Source: an uncultured Lachnospiraceae bacterium (GTDB taxonomy: Bacteria > Bacillota > Clostridia > Lachnospirales > Lachnospiraceae). From it: a stretch of 23,258 nt of DNA. Made by a program: the position numbers and the translations under genes. Every line of letters begins with the position of its first letter. Within the stretch, counting starts at the first letter, position 1. Shown here one piece after another: positions 1 through 6,637 of the stretch. The notes under the pieces were generated by a model, which was not told the DNA's origin, did no database searches, and worked only from the letters and a program-made list of their open reading frames with translations. The stretch covers positions 1-23,258 of the forward strand of contig CACZRA010000098.1 of the NCBI GenBank assembly GCA_902783395.1, written 5' to 3'.

Positions 1-1
1 A

Positions 2-1348
2 TCCAATGAAAATGAATGGTTCAGGGAATCCAGATCAGGGAAGGATAATGACAAAAGCGACTGGTATATCTGGGCTGATCCGAAGCCTGACGGGAGCGAG
101 CCTACCAACTGGAGGAGCATTTTCGGGGGCTCCGCATGGGAATATGACGAAACCAGACAGCAGTACTATCTTCATACCTTCCTGCCCGAGCAGCCCGATC
201 TGAACTGGGCGAATCCCGAGGTAAGGGCTGCGTTGAGGGATGTCGCAAAGTTCTGGGTTGATAAGGGCGTGGGCGGTTTTCGCATGGATGCCATCACATA
301 TATAAAGAAACCTGATAAATTTGTGGATGGAGAGCCCGATGCGGCTGACGGCATGGTGAGTATCCACGCAATGACCGCAAATACCGACGGGATACTTGAC
401 TATCTGCACGAATTCAAATCCGAGGTTCAGGACGGGACGGATATCTTCACCGTCGGAGAGGCAAACGGAGTAGCTCCGGAGGACCTGTCCGGCTGGATCG
501 GCAAAGAAGGCGTCTTTGATATGGTCTTTGAATTCGGGCTTGTAAATATAGACCTTCCGGATGAGAACAACTGGTGTGAGCGGCGGGAATGGAAGCTTGA
601 TGAATTCAAATCATTTTTTACGGAAAATCTTTCCTACGCGGATGCGAGCGGAGGATGGTTTCCGGTGTTCCTGGAAAATCATGACCAGCCGCGCTCCATA
701 GATCATTTCCTGCCCGGGGACGGTGACCGGAATGCAAAGGCCAAAGCGCTGTGTACGCTTCTTCTTACGATGAAGGGAACTCCCTTCATCATGGAGGGCG
801 AGGAGCTTGGTTTTGTAAACGTGAACTGGCCTTCGATCGACGATTACAATGATGTTTCAACCAAAAACCATTATAAAGGTGCACTGGAAGAAGGCTATTC
901 AGAAGAAGAGGCGATGGAAGGAGTACATAACTTTTCAAGAGACAGCGCCAGGACACCTGTGCAGTGGGATACTTCTGATAATGCCGGATTTACCACGGGA
1001 ACGCCATGGCTTCCTGTCTATCCGGATTATAAAGTCTATAATCGAAAGGCTGAAAAGGAAGATCCGGATTCCATCCTTAATTATTATATAAAACTGTATA
1101 GTCTCCGCAAAGAACACAGTGAGCTGACAGACGGAGACTATGAGGAGCTCATGCATGAGGATGAAAGCATTTTCGCGTATACCCGTAAGTACGGAAATAA
1201 AAAGGCCACGGTCCTCATCAATTTCACTGATAAAGAAGCCTCCTATGATGCAGGTCTTGTGAAGAATGCAAAATGTATACTAAGCTCTGACGGAGAGGCG
1301 GAAAACGGAACCCTTTCTCCTTATGAAGCGGTGATCTATGAAGATTAA
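2..1348 (+). CDS. GH13 alpha-glucosidase (oligo-1,6-glucosidase/trehalose-6-phosphate hydrolase type), 5' truncated by window
   Basis: Intracellular hydrolysis of alpha-glucosidic bonds in short oligosaccharides, releasing glucose. The frame is open from base 2, so the start and conserved region I lie upstream; 448 residues are present of a usual 540-560. Seen directly: region II GGFRMDAI with the nucleophile Asp at 287-289, region III TVGEA with the acid/base Glu at 458-460, and region IV ENHDQPR with the transition-state Asp at 683-685. The segment QWDTSDNAGFTTGTPW and the C-terminal beta domain ending near 1345 are typical of the oligo-1,6-glucosidase/alpha-glucosidase/TreC group. The residue after the nucleophile, which affects linkage preference in this group, is Ala rather than the Val usual in isomaltases, so the exact substrate is open. 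The next gene starts 14 bases after the stop, suggesting co-transcription. Family very sure, substrate unsure. Confidence 0.93.
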   Translation, partial: SNENEWFRESRSGKDNDKSDWYIWADPKPDGSEPTNWRSIFGGSAWEYDETRQQYYLHTFLPEQPDLNWANPEVRAALRDVAKFWVDKGVGGFRMDAITYIKKPDKFVDGEPDAADGMVSIHAMTANTDGILDYLHEFKSEVQDGTDIFTVGEANGVAPEDLSGWIGKEGVFDMVFEFGLVNIDLPDENNWCERREWKLDEFKSFFTENLSYADASGGWFPVFLENHDQPRSIDHFLPGDGDRNAKAKALCTLLLTMKGTPFIMEGEELGFVNVNWPSIDDYNDVSTKNHYKGALEEGYSEEEAMEGVHNFSRDSARTPVQWDTSDNAGFTTGTPWLPVYPDYKVYNRKAEKEDPDSILNYYIKLYSLRKEHSELTDGDYEELMHEDESIFAYTRKYGNKKATVLINFTDKEASYDAGLVKNAKCILSSDGEAENGTLSPYEAVIYED

Positions 1349-1362
1349 AGGGATGTATTGAA

Positions 1363-3165
1363 TTGAAGATATCGAAACGTAAAGTTATTTCAATAATCCT
1401 GATCTCGTTAGTGATCGCTGTTCTGGCGGTATGTTTCTTTACGGCAAAAAAAGACAGGCATGTGGTCATCCTGGCGACCTCGGATATTCACGGCAATATC
1501 TGGGGATATTCCTATGGGAAAGATGCGGAGACCGATAATGACGGTATGGCCAGGCTGTACACATACATCAGTAAGGTCCGGGATGAAAATGAAACCGTAT
1601 TTCTCGTGGATGGCGGAGACGAGATCCAGGGAAATGTCCTGACGGACGATATCGCGAACAAAACTCCGGATAAAGAGCATCCTGTGATGACGGCCATGAA
1701 TTTCATGGAATATGATTCGATGACCCTCGGGAATCACGAATTCGACTGGGGCATTGAAACAATGAAAACCATACTGCAGCAGGCTGACTTTCCGATACTG
1801 GGCGCAAACGTCCGGAATAAGGACGGCGACTGCGTCATCGGAGACGGCTGGGTCATGGTTGAGCGCGGAGGGATAAAACTGGCAGTGATCGGCGTCTGCA
1901 CACCGGATGTACCGATCTGGGACGGCGATAAGGAAGGTATCTCCGACGTAGATTTTGAACCTGCAGATGAAGCAGTAAAGCGGGCTGTACAGGAGATCGG
2001 TGATAAGGCCGATATCATCCTTGTTTCCGCTCATATGGGCCAGTATGCGGAATATGATGAAGAGGGAGGTTCTGATTCCGGCGAGAAGATCGTGGATGAA
2101 AATCCGGAGGTGGATATTCTCCAGCTTGCCCATATGCATATCACCGTGAATACAAAGGTCAATGAGGTGCCGGCAGTCGCGGTCCGGAACAACGGCCGGG
2201 AGATCGCGCGGATAGATGTGACACTGGATCGAAAAAAGAACATCAAGGACATGTCGACCTCCATCGTGGATATGGCAGACTATGAGCCAAGTGAGGAGAT
2301 CCGTGAAATACCCATCGTAAAGGAGCTCCACGAGCAGGCAAAAAGCTATGAAGAAAACGGAGAGGGAGACAGCGACAGTGAATCCGGGGATCCCGGCAGG
2401 TTCATAGGGAAGTCGACTGCGAAATTCCAGCCTGAAGACGAGATCAAAGGACTGCCTTCGGCAAGGTATGAGGACACCGCTTTAATGGATCTGGTCCTGA
2501 AGGTACAGCTTCAAAACTCCGGAGCAGACGTAACGGCAAGTCCGCTCTTTGGTGACACGGACGATCTGCCGGAAGGAGACATATACTACAATGATATCCT
2601 CAGCTTCTATAAATTTGACAATACCCTGTGCACGCTGGATATCACAGGCAGTGAATTAAAGGCGTATATGGAATACTCCGCAAATGCCTACAACCAGTGG
2701 AAGCCGGGAGATATCAATATCTCTTTTGATCCGGATCAGCCGGGATATCTGCATGACATTTTTGCCGGAGTGGATTATGAGGTCAATATTTCCAAACCGA
2801 AGGGTGAGCGGATAGAGAATGTCATGTTCAAGGGCCAGCCTCTGAAGGATGACCAGGTACTGAAGCTTGCTGTCAATAATTATCGCTATTCATCCTGCCT
2901 TAAGCCGGAGAATATAGTCAAAGGCAGCAGTGACTGGGAATCTACGGAATTTATCCGGGATATGATAGCAGATTATATTGCGGAGAATTCTCCCGTGTCT
3001 CCGGATACGGATGATAACTGGCGCGTTACCGGCATAGATCTGTCAGAGGATGATCCGAGGCGGAAGGAGATCATCGGCTGTATCAACGACGGAAAGCTGC
3101 CTGTGCCTTACAATGAAAGCTATAACCTGAACGATTACGATGCTTTGACCGCTGAGGCGCATTGA
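1363..3165 (+). CDS. Membrane-anchored 5'-nucleotidase/2',3'-cyclic phosphodiesterase family metallophosphoesterase
   Basis: Predicted extracytoplasmic two-metal phosphoesterase acting on nucleotides or related phosphate esters. The start is TTG at 1363, chosen because AAAGGGA (1347-1353) sits 9 bases upstream. Residues 8-27 form one hydrophobic segment after KISKRK, a signal anchor or uncleaved signal. The N-terminal metallophosphatase domain (about 33-290) carries D41-I-H43, D83-G-G-D86, G123-N-H125, H224 and A256-H-M-H259; the last replaces the usual G-H-(T/S)-H but keeps both His. The C-terminal 5_nucleotid_C domain spans about 375-550 and includes the substrate-stacking region near YNQWKPGD. 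There is no LPxTG signal. At 600 residues it is slightly longer than the common 500-550. It follows the glucosidase by 14 bases and is convergent with the flavodoxin gene. Substrate cannot be read from sequence. Confidence 0.9.
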   Translation: MKISKRKVISIILISLVIAVLAVCFFTAKKDRHVVILATSDIHGNIWGYSYGKDAETDNDGMARLYTYISKVRDENETVFLVDGGDEIQGNVLTDDIANKTPDKEHPVMTAMNFMEYDSMTLGNHEFDWGIETMKTILQQADFPILGANVRNKDGDCVIGDGWVMVERGGIKLAVIGVCTPDVPIWDGDKEGISDVDFEPADEAVKRAVQEIGDKADIILVSAHMGQYAEYDEEGGSDSGEKIVDENPEVDILQLAHMHITVNTKVNEVPAVAVRNNGREIARIDVTLDRKKNIKDMSTSIVDMADYEPSEEIREIPIVKELHEQAKSYEENGEGDSDSESGDPGRFIGKSTAKFQPEDEIKGLPSARYEDTALMDLVLKVQLQNSGADVTASPLFGDTDDLPEGDIYYNDILSFYKFDNTLCTLDITGSELKAYMEYSANAYNQWKPGDINISFDPDQPGYLHDIFAGVDYEVNISKPKGERIENVMFKGQPLKDDQVLKLAVNNYRYSSCLKPENIVKGSSDWESTEFIRDMIADYIAENSPVSPDTDDNWRVTGIDLSEDDPRRKEIIGCINDGKLPVPYNESYNLNDYDALTAEAH

Positions 3166-3233
3166 ATAGCTGAAGGATACCGAAGTCCCGGTGACATATT
3201 TCTGCGGAAGGAAGACATTTTAATTAAGCTGCT

Positions 3234-3734
3234 TTACTCTGCGGATAACAGCTTCCTGCAGAAATCCGCTATAATCTTCGTATTTTCCTTGGATGGCTTT
3301 GCCTTAGGATCTATAAGGATCATGGTTTCTTCCAGACTTTCGAGTTCAAGGATTTTTTTAAGTTTCCCGAATGCTTTCTGCGCTCCGTTGCCGCTCTGAC
3401 AGGCAAATGCCGCTATTGTTTTCCCTTTAATGGATTCCATATTGTCTGTAATGAATGTCCTTAAAGGCGGGGCAAATGTTGAAGCCCATACGGGAAATCC
3501 AAAGATCAGACGGTCATATCCGTCAAGATTAACCTCATACGGTTCCAGTTCAGGCTTTTCCGCCATGACGGCGCTCTTCCCACCCCAGAAAAACTTCGCA
3601 AAGCCTTTGTCCGCGTATGCTTTTTTGGGTACCAGGCGCAGGGTGTCCGCTCCTGTTATATTTGATACCTCTTCTGCAGCATATGCTGTATTGCCTTCCA
3701 GAGAATAATAAATGATCAGTGTTTTCATAGCCAT
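3234..3734 (-). CDS. Flavodoxin-like protein (short-chain FMN protein)
   Basis: A cytoplasmic FMN-binding protein, probably an electron carrier or a small flavodoxin-fold reductase. The 166-residue product starts with a beta strand followed by the FMN phosphate loop S11-L-E-G-N-T16, matching the (T/S)xxGNT signature. A second conserved block, FGFPVWAST (residues about 78-86), and ACQSGNGAQ (about 111-119) correspond to the loops flanking the isoalloxazine ring. Two ATGs compete, MAMK and MK; the upstream one is preferred because AGGAGG lies six bases before it, against twelve for the second. It follows the dehydrogenase gene on the same strand but behind a terminator, and no clear -35 element of its own is visible in the 41 bases left, so it may depend partly on readthrough. 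Physiological partner unknown. Confidence 0.88.
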   Translation of the reverse strand: MAMKTLIIYYSLEGNTAYAAEEVSNITGADTLRLVPKKAYADKGFAKFFWGGKSAVMAEKPELEPYEVNLDGYDRLIFGFPVWASTFAPPLRTFITDNMESIKGKTIAAFACQSGNGAQKAFGKLKKILELESLEETMILIDPKAKPSKENTKIIADFCRKLLSAE

Positions 3735-3775
3735 GCTCTCCCTCCTGTATATATGAATTAAGTATATATCAGAAT

Positions 3776-3809
3776 AAAAAAAAGACCGTCGTCACACGGA
3801 TTCCGGTCT
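3776..3809 (-). terminator. Rho-independent terminator of the lactate dehydrogenase-family gene
   Basis: Read on the minus strand, a stem AGACCG/CGGTCT (plus-strand 3804-3809 with 3783-3788) encloses a 15-base loop and is followed directly by eight T (3776-3783). It lies about 43 bases past the stop codon at 3853. A competing inner CCGT/ACGG pairing exists. Confidence 0.75.
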
Positions 3810-3852
3810 GATTTACACTGAAAAGTGCAGCAAAAGTGGCATTACTCGAAGA

Positions 3853-4806
3853 TCACATAGTGATCTTTTCATAAAACGGCTTCAATACCCCGGCTGAATC
3901 CTGCAGGGATTTCAGTTCCCCGGGATCCAGCTTGATCTCGACTATTTCCTTGATCCCGTTCTTTCCGATTATCGCCGGAACCGACAGGAATACGCCGTCT
4001 ATGCCGTATTGTCCGTTAAGATCAACCGTTACAGGATAAATACGGTTTTCATTGAAAAGGATGGATTTTACGATGGCCGTTGCCGAGGCGGCTATGCCAT
4101 AGCAGGTATTTCCTTTGCGGTTGAATATCTCCCAGCCTGCCAGTACGGTCTTATTCCTCAGGCTTTCTTTTGTGACAGATCCCGTTCTGTCTGCATTATC
4201 TGTCATGACGTCGCTGACCTGCTTCCCGCCGATGGTAGCTGAGTTCCATGATACGATCTCGCTGTCTCCGTGTTCTCCCATCACATATGCCTCAACGCTC
4301 TTGGCGTCAAGGTCATACAGTTCGGCAAGCTCACAGCAGAGTCTGGCGCTGTCAAGCGTTGTCCCGCTCCCTATTACCCTCTCCTTCGGGAATCCGGACT
4401 TTTTCCAAGTATAATATGTCATAATGTCCACTGGATTAGACACGACAATGTATATCCCGTCAAACCCTGTTTCTTTTATGGAATCAACTATGCTTCCTAT
4501 TACCCTCAGGCTCGGCTCAAGCATTTTCAGCCTGTCATTTGAATCTTTTGGCATAGGAGCGGAGGCAGTCAGGATAACCACATCTGCGTCTGCGCAGTCA
4601 GCATAGTCTCCTGCCTTGACCTTGATGTTCCGGTTCATGAAATACACGGAATGCTGCATATCAAGCGCTTCCCCGTATGCCTTGTCCTTATTCACATCAA
4701 TAAGGACTACCTCCTCGCAAAGCCCCTGATTGATGATGGTATAGGCTGTGGTAGAGCCTACATTACCGGCCCCGACAATAACTACTTTGGAATCCCTGAA
4801 ACTCAT
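3853..4806 (-). CDS. L-lactate dehydrogenase family NAD-dependent 2-hydroxyacid dehydrogenase
   Basis: Cytoplasmic NADH-linked reduction of pyruvate or another 2-oxoacid, regenerating NAD in fermentation. The product from ATG 4806 is 317 residues, the normal length; an open frame continues 28 codons further up, but the family begins with a strand just before the GAGNVGS dinucleotide loop, and AAGGAGG (4819-4825) sits upstream of this ATG, though at a long 12-base spacing. Catalytic features are present: the Asp in SNPVDIMTYYTWKKSG, the Arg of GTTLDSARL, and the proton-relay His of GEHGDSE. The substrate loop reads SAPMPKDSNDRLK, lacking the Gln of the APQKPGETR loop of ordinary LDH and one residue longer. 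Preference for lactate over other L-2-hydroxyacids is therefore not proved, and no gene symbol is assigned. Monocistronic, with its own terminator. Confidence 0.9.
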   Translation of the reverse strand: MSFRDSKVVIVGAGNVGSTTAYTIINQGLCEEVVLIDVNKDKAYGEALDMQHSVYFMNRNIKVKAGDYADCADADVVILTASAPMPKDSNDRLKMLEPSLRVIGSIVDSIKETGFDGIYIVVSNPVDIMTYYTWKKSGFPKERVIGSGTTLDSARLCCELAELYDLDAKSVEAYVMGEHGDSEIVSWNSATIGGKQVSDVMTDNADRTGSVTKESLRNKTVLAGWEIFNRKGNTCYGIAASATAIVKSILFNENRIYPVTVDLNGQYGIDGVFLSVPAIIGKNGIKEIVEIKLDPGELKSLQDSAGVLKPFYEKITM

Positions 4807-4981
4807 ATCTGCTCTTTCCCTCCTTATACAGTCGTGACGCTCCGCCGAAACATCAAAATTTAGAATAGCATTTTCACCATTAACTATCAATCTCCCACTC
4901 CAGCTGATAATTCGCTTACGCCGTCGCCGTCACTGATAACGGTTTAGAAATGTTATTATGAACAGTAAAATATAATTATCG
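4807..4981 (-). promoter_or_regulatory. AT-rich upstream region of the dehydrogenase gene; no clear promoter
   Basis: The sequence between the ATPase terminator and the dehydrogenase start must hold the dehydrogenase promoter. The best -10 I can see is CATAAT (plus-strand 4952-4957 region) with only a weak -35. The short dyad TGTT-N6-AACA (4951-4964) and CCGT/ACGG repeats nearby could bind a regulator. Nothing here is firm. Confidence 0.25.
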
Positions 4982-5000
4982 AAAAAAGGCTGTATAGCCT
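4982..5000 (-). terminator. Rho-independent terminator downstream of the AAA ATPase gene
   Basis: On the minus strand AGGCT-ATAC-AGCCT forms a perfect five-pair hairpin followed by a T run (plus-strand A at 4982-4986). It is 86 bases beyond the ATPase stop at 5086 and separates it from the dehydrogenase gene. Confidence 0.65.
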
Positions 5001-5085
5001 ATAAGGCATCTGTCCATTAAGATTTTGAAGCCCCAGACGCAGTTCATCATCTGCGTGCTAAAGATACGGCAGATCATATCTTTGT

Positions 5086-6267
5086 CTACAATTCTTCCAT
5101 GAAGAGAAAATCCTTAAGTTTGTAATGGTATACTGTGCTGGTCGAATAATCGTTTTCATCGTTTGTGATGATTATCTTTTTCACGGAATTGTCTATTCCC
5201 TTAAAAGCGGAGAATTCACGTTCATATGCTTTTTCGTCCGTCACACTGTAAGACACCTGGATAAGGTATACCTTACCTTCCTTTTCGGCTCTGAAATCAA
5301 TTTCACGTACCTTATTATCATAGACGCTGACCTCGTACCCCATATATATCAGTTCATTCAGCACTACGTTTTCAAGGTTGTGTGTCATATCGTACCGGTT
5401 ACCCGAAGCACGGATACTGTTAAAAGACACATCTTCATCAAAAAGTTTGTAATAATAGTTAAGCTTTGCCTTGGCTTTGGGTGAATACAGTTCCACATCC
5501 TCTATCACGTAGGCTTCTTTAAGGTATCCGAGATATTTAATGATTGTCGGAACGCTTACGGACACACCGTGCGACCGCATATAATCAGTTATTGATTTTG
5601 CGCTGAACACTCTGGCATTGGATATAAGCACATAATCCGTAACACGCTCAAATACATCCTTCTTTCGTATGTTGTATCTGTTTTCAAGATCGTTATATAT
5701 TATCGTACTGTTCAGGTCATTTAAGTATCTCTTTTTTGCGTCTGCTTCCTGCTGTTCCAAAGAAGCAGGGAAGCCGCCCCATATAAGATAATCATTTACA
5801 GAATAATCCTTTCCGAGCTGCCCGGCATACTCCAGGGCTTCCCTGTAGACAAATGGTCTTATGCGAAAAGAAACATATCTGCCTGAAAGCTCCCTGGTAA
5901 ATTCCTTTGATAACAGTTTGGAATTGCTTCCTGTTATAAAAAGTGAGCAATCATACAGCCGGAGGGTTCTGCAGGCTTCATTCCATCCGCTCACATTCTG
6001 GATTTCATCAAGGAAAACGTATAGCTTTTCATCTCCCAGATATCCGCTGACATACTCTATAAGCGCATCCGCATCAGGTATCTTGACCCGCGTGGGTCTT
6101 AAGTCGAAATCCAGAAAAAGGCACTTCCTGCCTTTTCCTTTTAGCTCCGTCATCACCTGCTTTAAGATAACTGACTTGCCGCATCTGCGTATCCCGGTTA
6201 TTATTTTCACAAGATCACTCTCATAAAAGCTTCTTATCGCTGAAATATAGCGTTCCCTGTTGATCAT
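5086..6267 (-). CDS. AAA ATPase with C-terminal DUF4143 domain (AAA_14/COG1373 type)
   Basis: A member of a widespread family of orphan ATPases whose cellular job is not established; some are thought to link to toxin-antitoxin or mobile-DNA contexts. The 393-residue protein has Walker A G25-I-R-R-C-G-K-S32, Walker B VFLDEIQ with D87-E88, a sensor Asn in ITGSNSKLL (115) and a candidate Arg finger in LSGRY (R130). A winged-helix-like segment covers about 225-265. The C-terminal domain carries REIDFRAEKEGKVYLIQVS, which resembles the D...(E/Q)xK-like core of the restriction-endonuclease fold, with Gln where a catalytic Lys pattern would normally be fuller. Start ATG 6267 is supported by AGGATGG nearby. 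It stands alone between its own promoter (6309-6337) and terminator (4982-5000), with no partner antitoxin visible. Confidence 0.9.
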   Translation of the reverse strand: MINRERYISAIRSFYESDLVKIITGIRRCGKSVILKQVMTELKGKGRKCLFLDFDLRPTRVKIPDADALIEYVSGYLGDEKLYVFLDEIQNVSGWNEACRTLRLYDCSLFITGSNSKLLSKEFTRELSGRYVSFRIRPFVYREALEYAGQLGKDYSVNDYLIWGGFPASLEQQEADAKKRYLNDLNSTIIYNDLENRYNIRKKDVFERVTDYVLISNARVFSAKSITDYMRSHGVSVSVPTIIKYLGYLKEAYVIEDVELYSPKAKAKLNYYYKLFDEDVSFNSIRASGNRYDMTHNLENVVLNELIYMGYEVSVYDNKVREIDFRAEKEGKVYLIQVSYSVTDEKAYEREFSAFKGIDNSVKKIIITNDENDYSTSTVYHYKLKDFLFMEEL

Positions 6268-6308
6268 CTTCCATCCTTTATTTTTAAGACTTTCTTCCCT
6301 ATGCTTCT

Positions 6309-6337
6309 ATTCTATTTTAAGATTTTACACAAGTCAA
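6309..6337 (-). promoter_or_regulatory. Sigma-A promoter of the AAA ATPase gene, inside an inverted repeat
   Basis: On the minus strand TTGACT (plus-strand 6332-6337), 17 bases, then TAGAAT (6309-6314). Transcription would start near 6302, giving a leader of about 35 bases. The -35 lies in the spacer of a perfect 11-bp inverted repeat, TTTAAGATTTT (6316-6326) with AAAATCTTAAA (6339-6349), a natural operator candidate. Confidence 0.75.
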
Positions 6338-6477
6338 CAAAATCTTAAAGTAGCACTTTAAGAAATTTCGTTTTTGCAAAAATTCTTAAATTTGGGATAT
6401 CGCTGCGTCAGTGCGTTAATCATGGTATGTGCTATGGACATCCATCCCTGTTTTGATTATTCTATGGGGGAAGGTAA

Positions 6478-6506
6478 ATGACGTTTGTATCAAAATATGA
6501 TAAAAT
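6478..6506 (+). promoter_or_regulatory. Candidate extended -10 promoter for the carboxypeptidase gene
   Basis: ATGACG (6478-6483, four of six matches to TTGACA), 17 bases, TAAAAT (6501-6506) preceded by TG at 6498-6499, the extended -10 pattern. Transcription would begin near 6513 and give a leader of about 125 bases. It overlaps a possible small ORF, so the two readings compete. Confidence 0.45.
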
Positions 6507-6594
6507 GGTAAGCTACGGTGTAAAAACCGCAGCTTATCTGCGGTATGCCGGACAGGTAAAAGGTAAGCACACCTGTATGTGCAAAACTGCGTAA
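6478..6594 (+). CDS. Possible small protein, 38 residues
   Basis: ATG at 6478 is preceded by GGGGGAAGG at a good spacing and opens a 38-codon frame to TAA at 6592-6594. The peptide begins MTFVSKYDKMVSYGVK, is basic and ends with CMCKTA (a C-x-C pair). I do not recognise it. It ends 43 bases before the carboxypeptidase start and could be a leader peptide. The overlapping promoter and hairpins argue against it being translated from the same transcript. Confidence 0.25.
   Translation: MTFVSKYDKMVSYGVKTAAYLRYAGQVKGKHTCMCKTA
6509..6582 (+). promoter_or_regulatory. Folded leader with mutually exclusive hairpins
   Basis: Hairpin 1: TAAGCT-a-CGGT (6509-6519) with ACCG-c-AGCTTA (6526-6536). Its right arm is also the left arm of hairpin 2, CCGCAG (6527-6532) with CTGCGG (6538-6543). 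Downstream, ACAGGT (6552-6557)/ACCTGT (6571-6576) excludes GCACA (6567-6571)/TGTGC (6578-6582). I match no known riboswitch class. Confidence 0.4.
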
Positions 6595-6637
6595 AATACA
6601 GAAAGCAACAGATACTGCTTTAGTTAATAACGGGAAG

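Larger units (their letters stand above)
6268..6637. other. 370-base divergent intergenic region (ATPase / carboxypeptidase)
   Basis: Contains the ATPase promoter, an 11-bp and a 7-bp perfect inverted repeat (CTTAAAG 6344-6350 with CTTTAAG 6356-6362), five copies of TTTAAGA in either orientation (6283, 6316, 6343, 6358, 6384), the palindrome TTTTTGCAAAAA near 6370-6381, a plus-strand promoter near 6478-6506, a possible 38-codon ORF and a folded leader. Bases 6391-6470 show nothing I can assign. Confidence 0.6.

Noticed and set aside
1363..1440. Lipoprotein signal (LAVC) in the phosphoesterase
   Set aside because: The residue before Cys24 is Val, which signal peptidase II rarely accepts, and the Cys is inside the hydrophobic core.
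1408..2331. A 307-codon minus-strand frame inside the phosphoesterase gene
   Set aside because: It mirrors the well-supported plus-strand gene, has no family features and no ribosome site; a shadow frame.
3849..3867. Palindrome AAGATCAC-ATA-GTGATCTT at the dehydrogenase stop
   Set aside because: Eight pairs with a three-base loop but no T run after it on the minus strand; a better terminator follows at 3776-3809, so this is probably incidental.
4807..4890. A 28-residue N-terminal extension of the dehydrogenase from TTG 4890
   Set aside because: It would place extra residues before the first strand of the NAD fold, its content looks non-coding, and ATG 4806 has a ribosome site and the normal family length.
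4951..4964. TGTT-N6-AACA as a Rex operator upstream of the dehydrogenase
   Set aside because: The half-site spacing is two bases shorter than the usual Rex site and the outer bases do not match.
5086..6267. Toxin-antitoxin or defence system around the AAA ATPase
   Set aside because: No antitoxin, nuclease or mobile-element partner is adjacent; both neighbours are metabolic or wall genes with their own signals.
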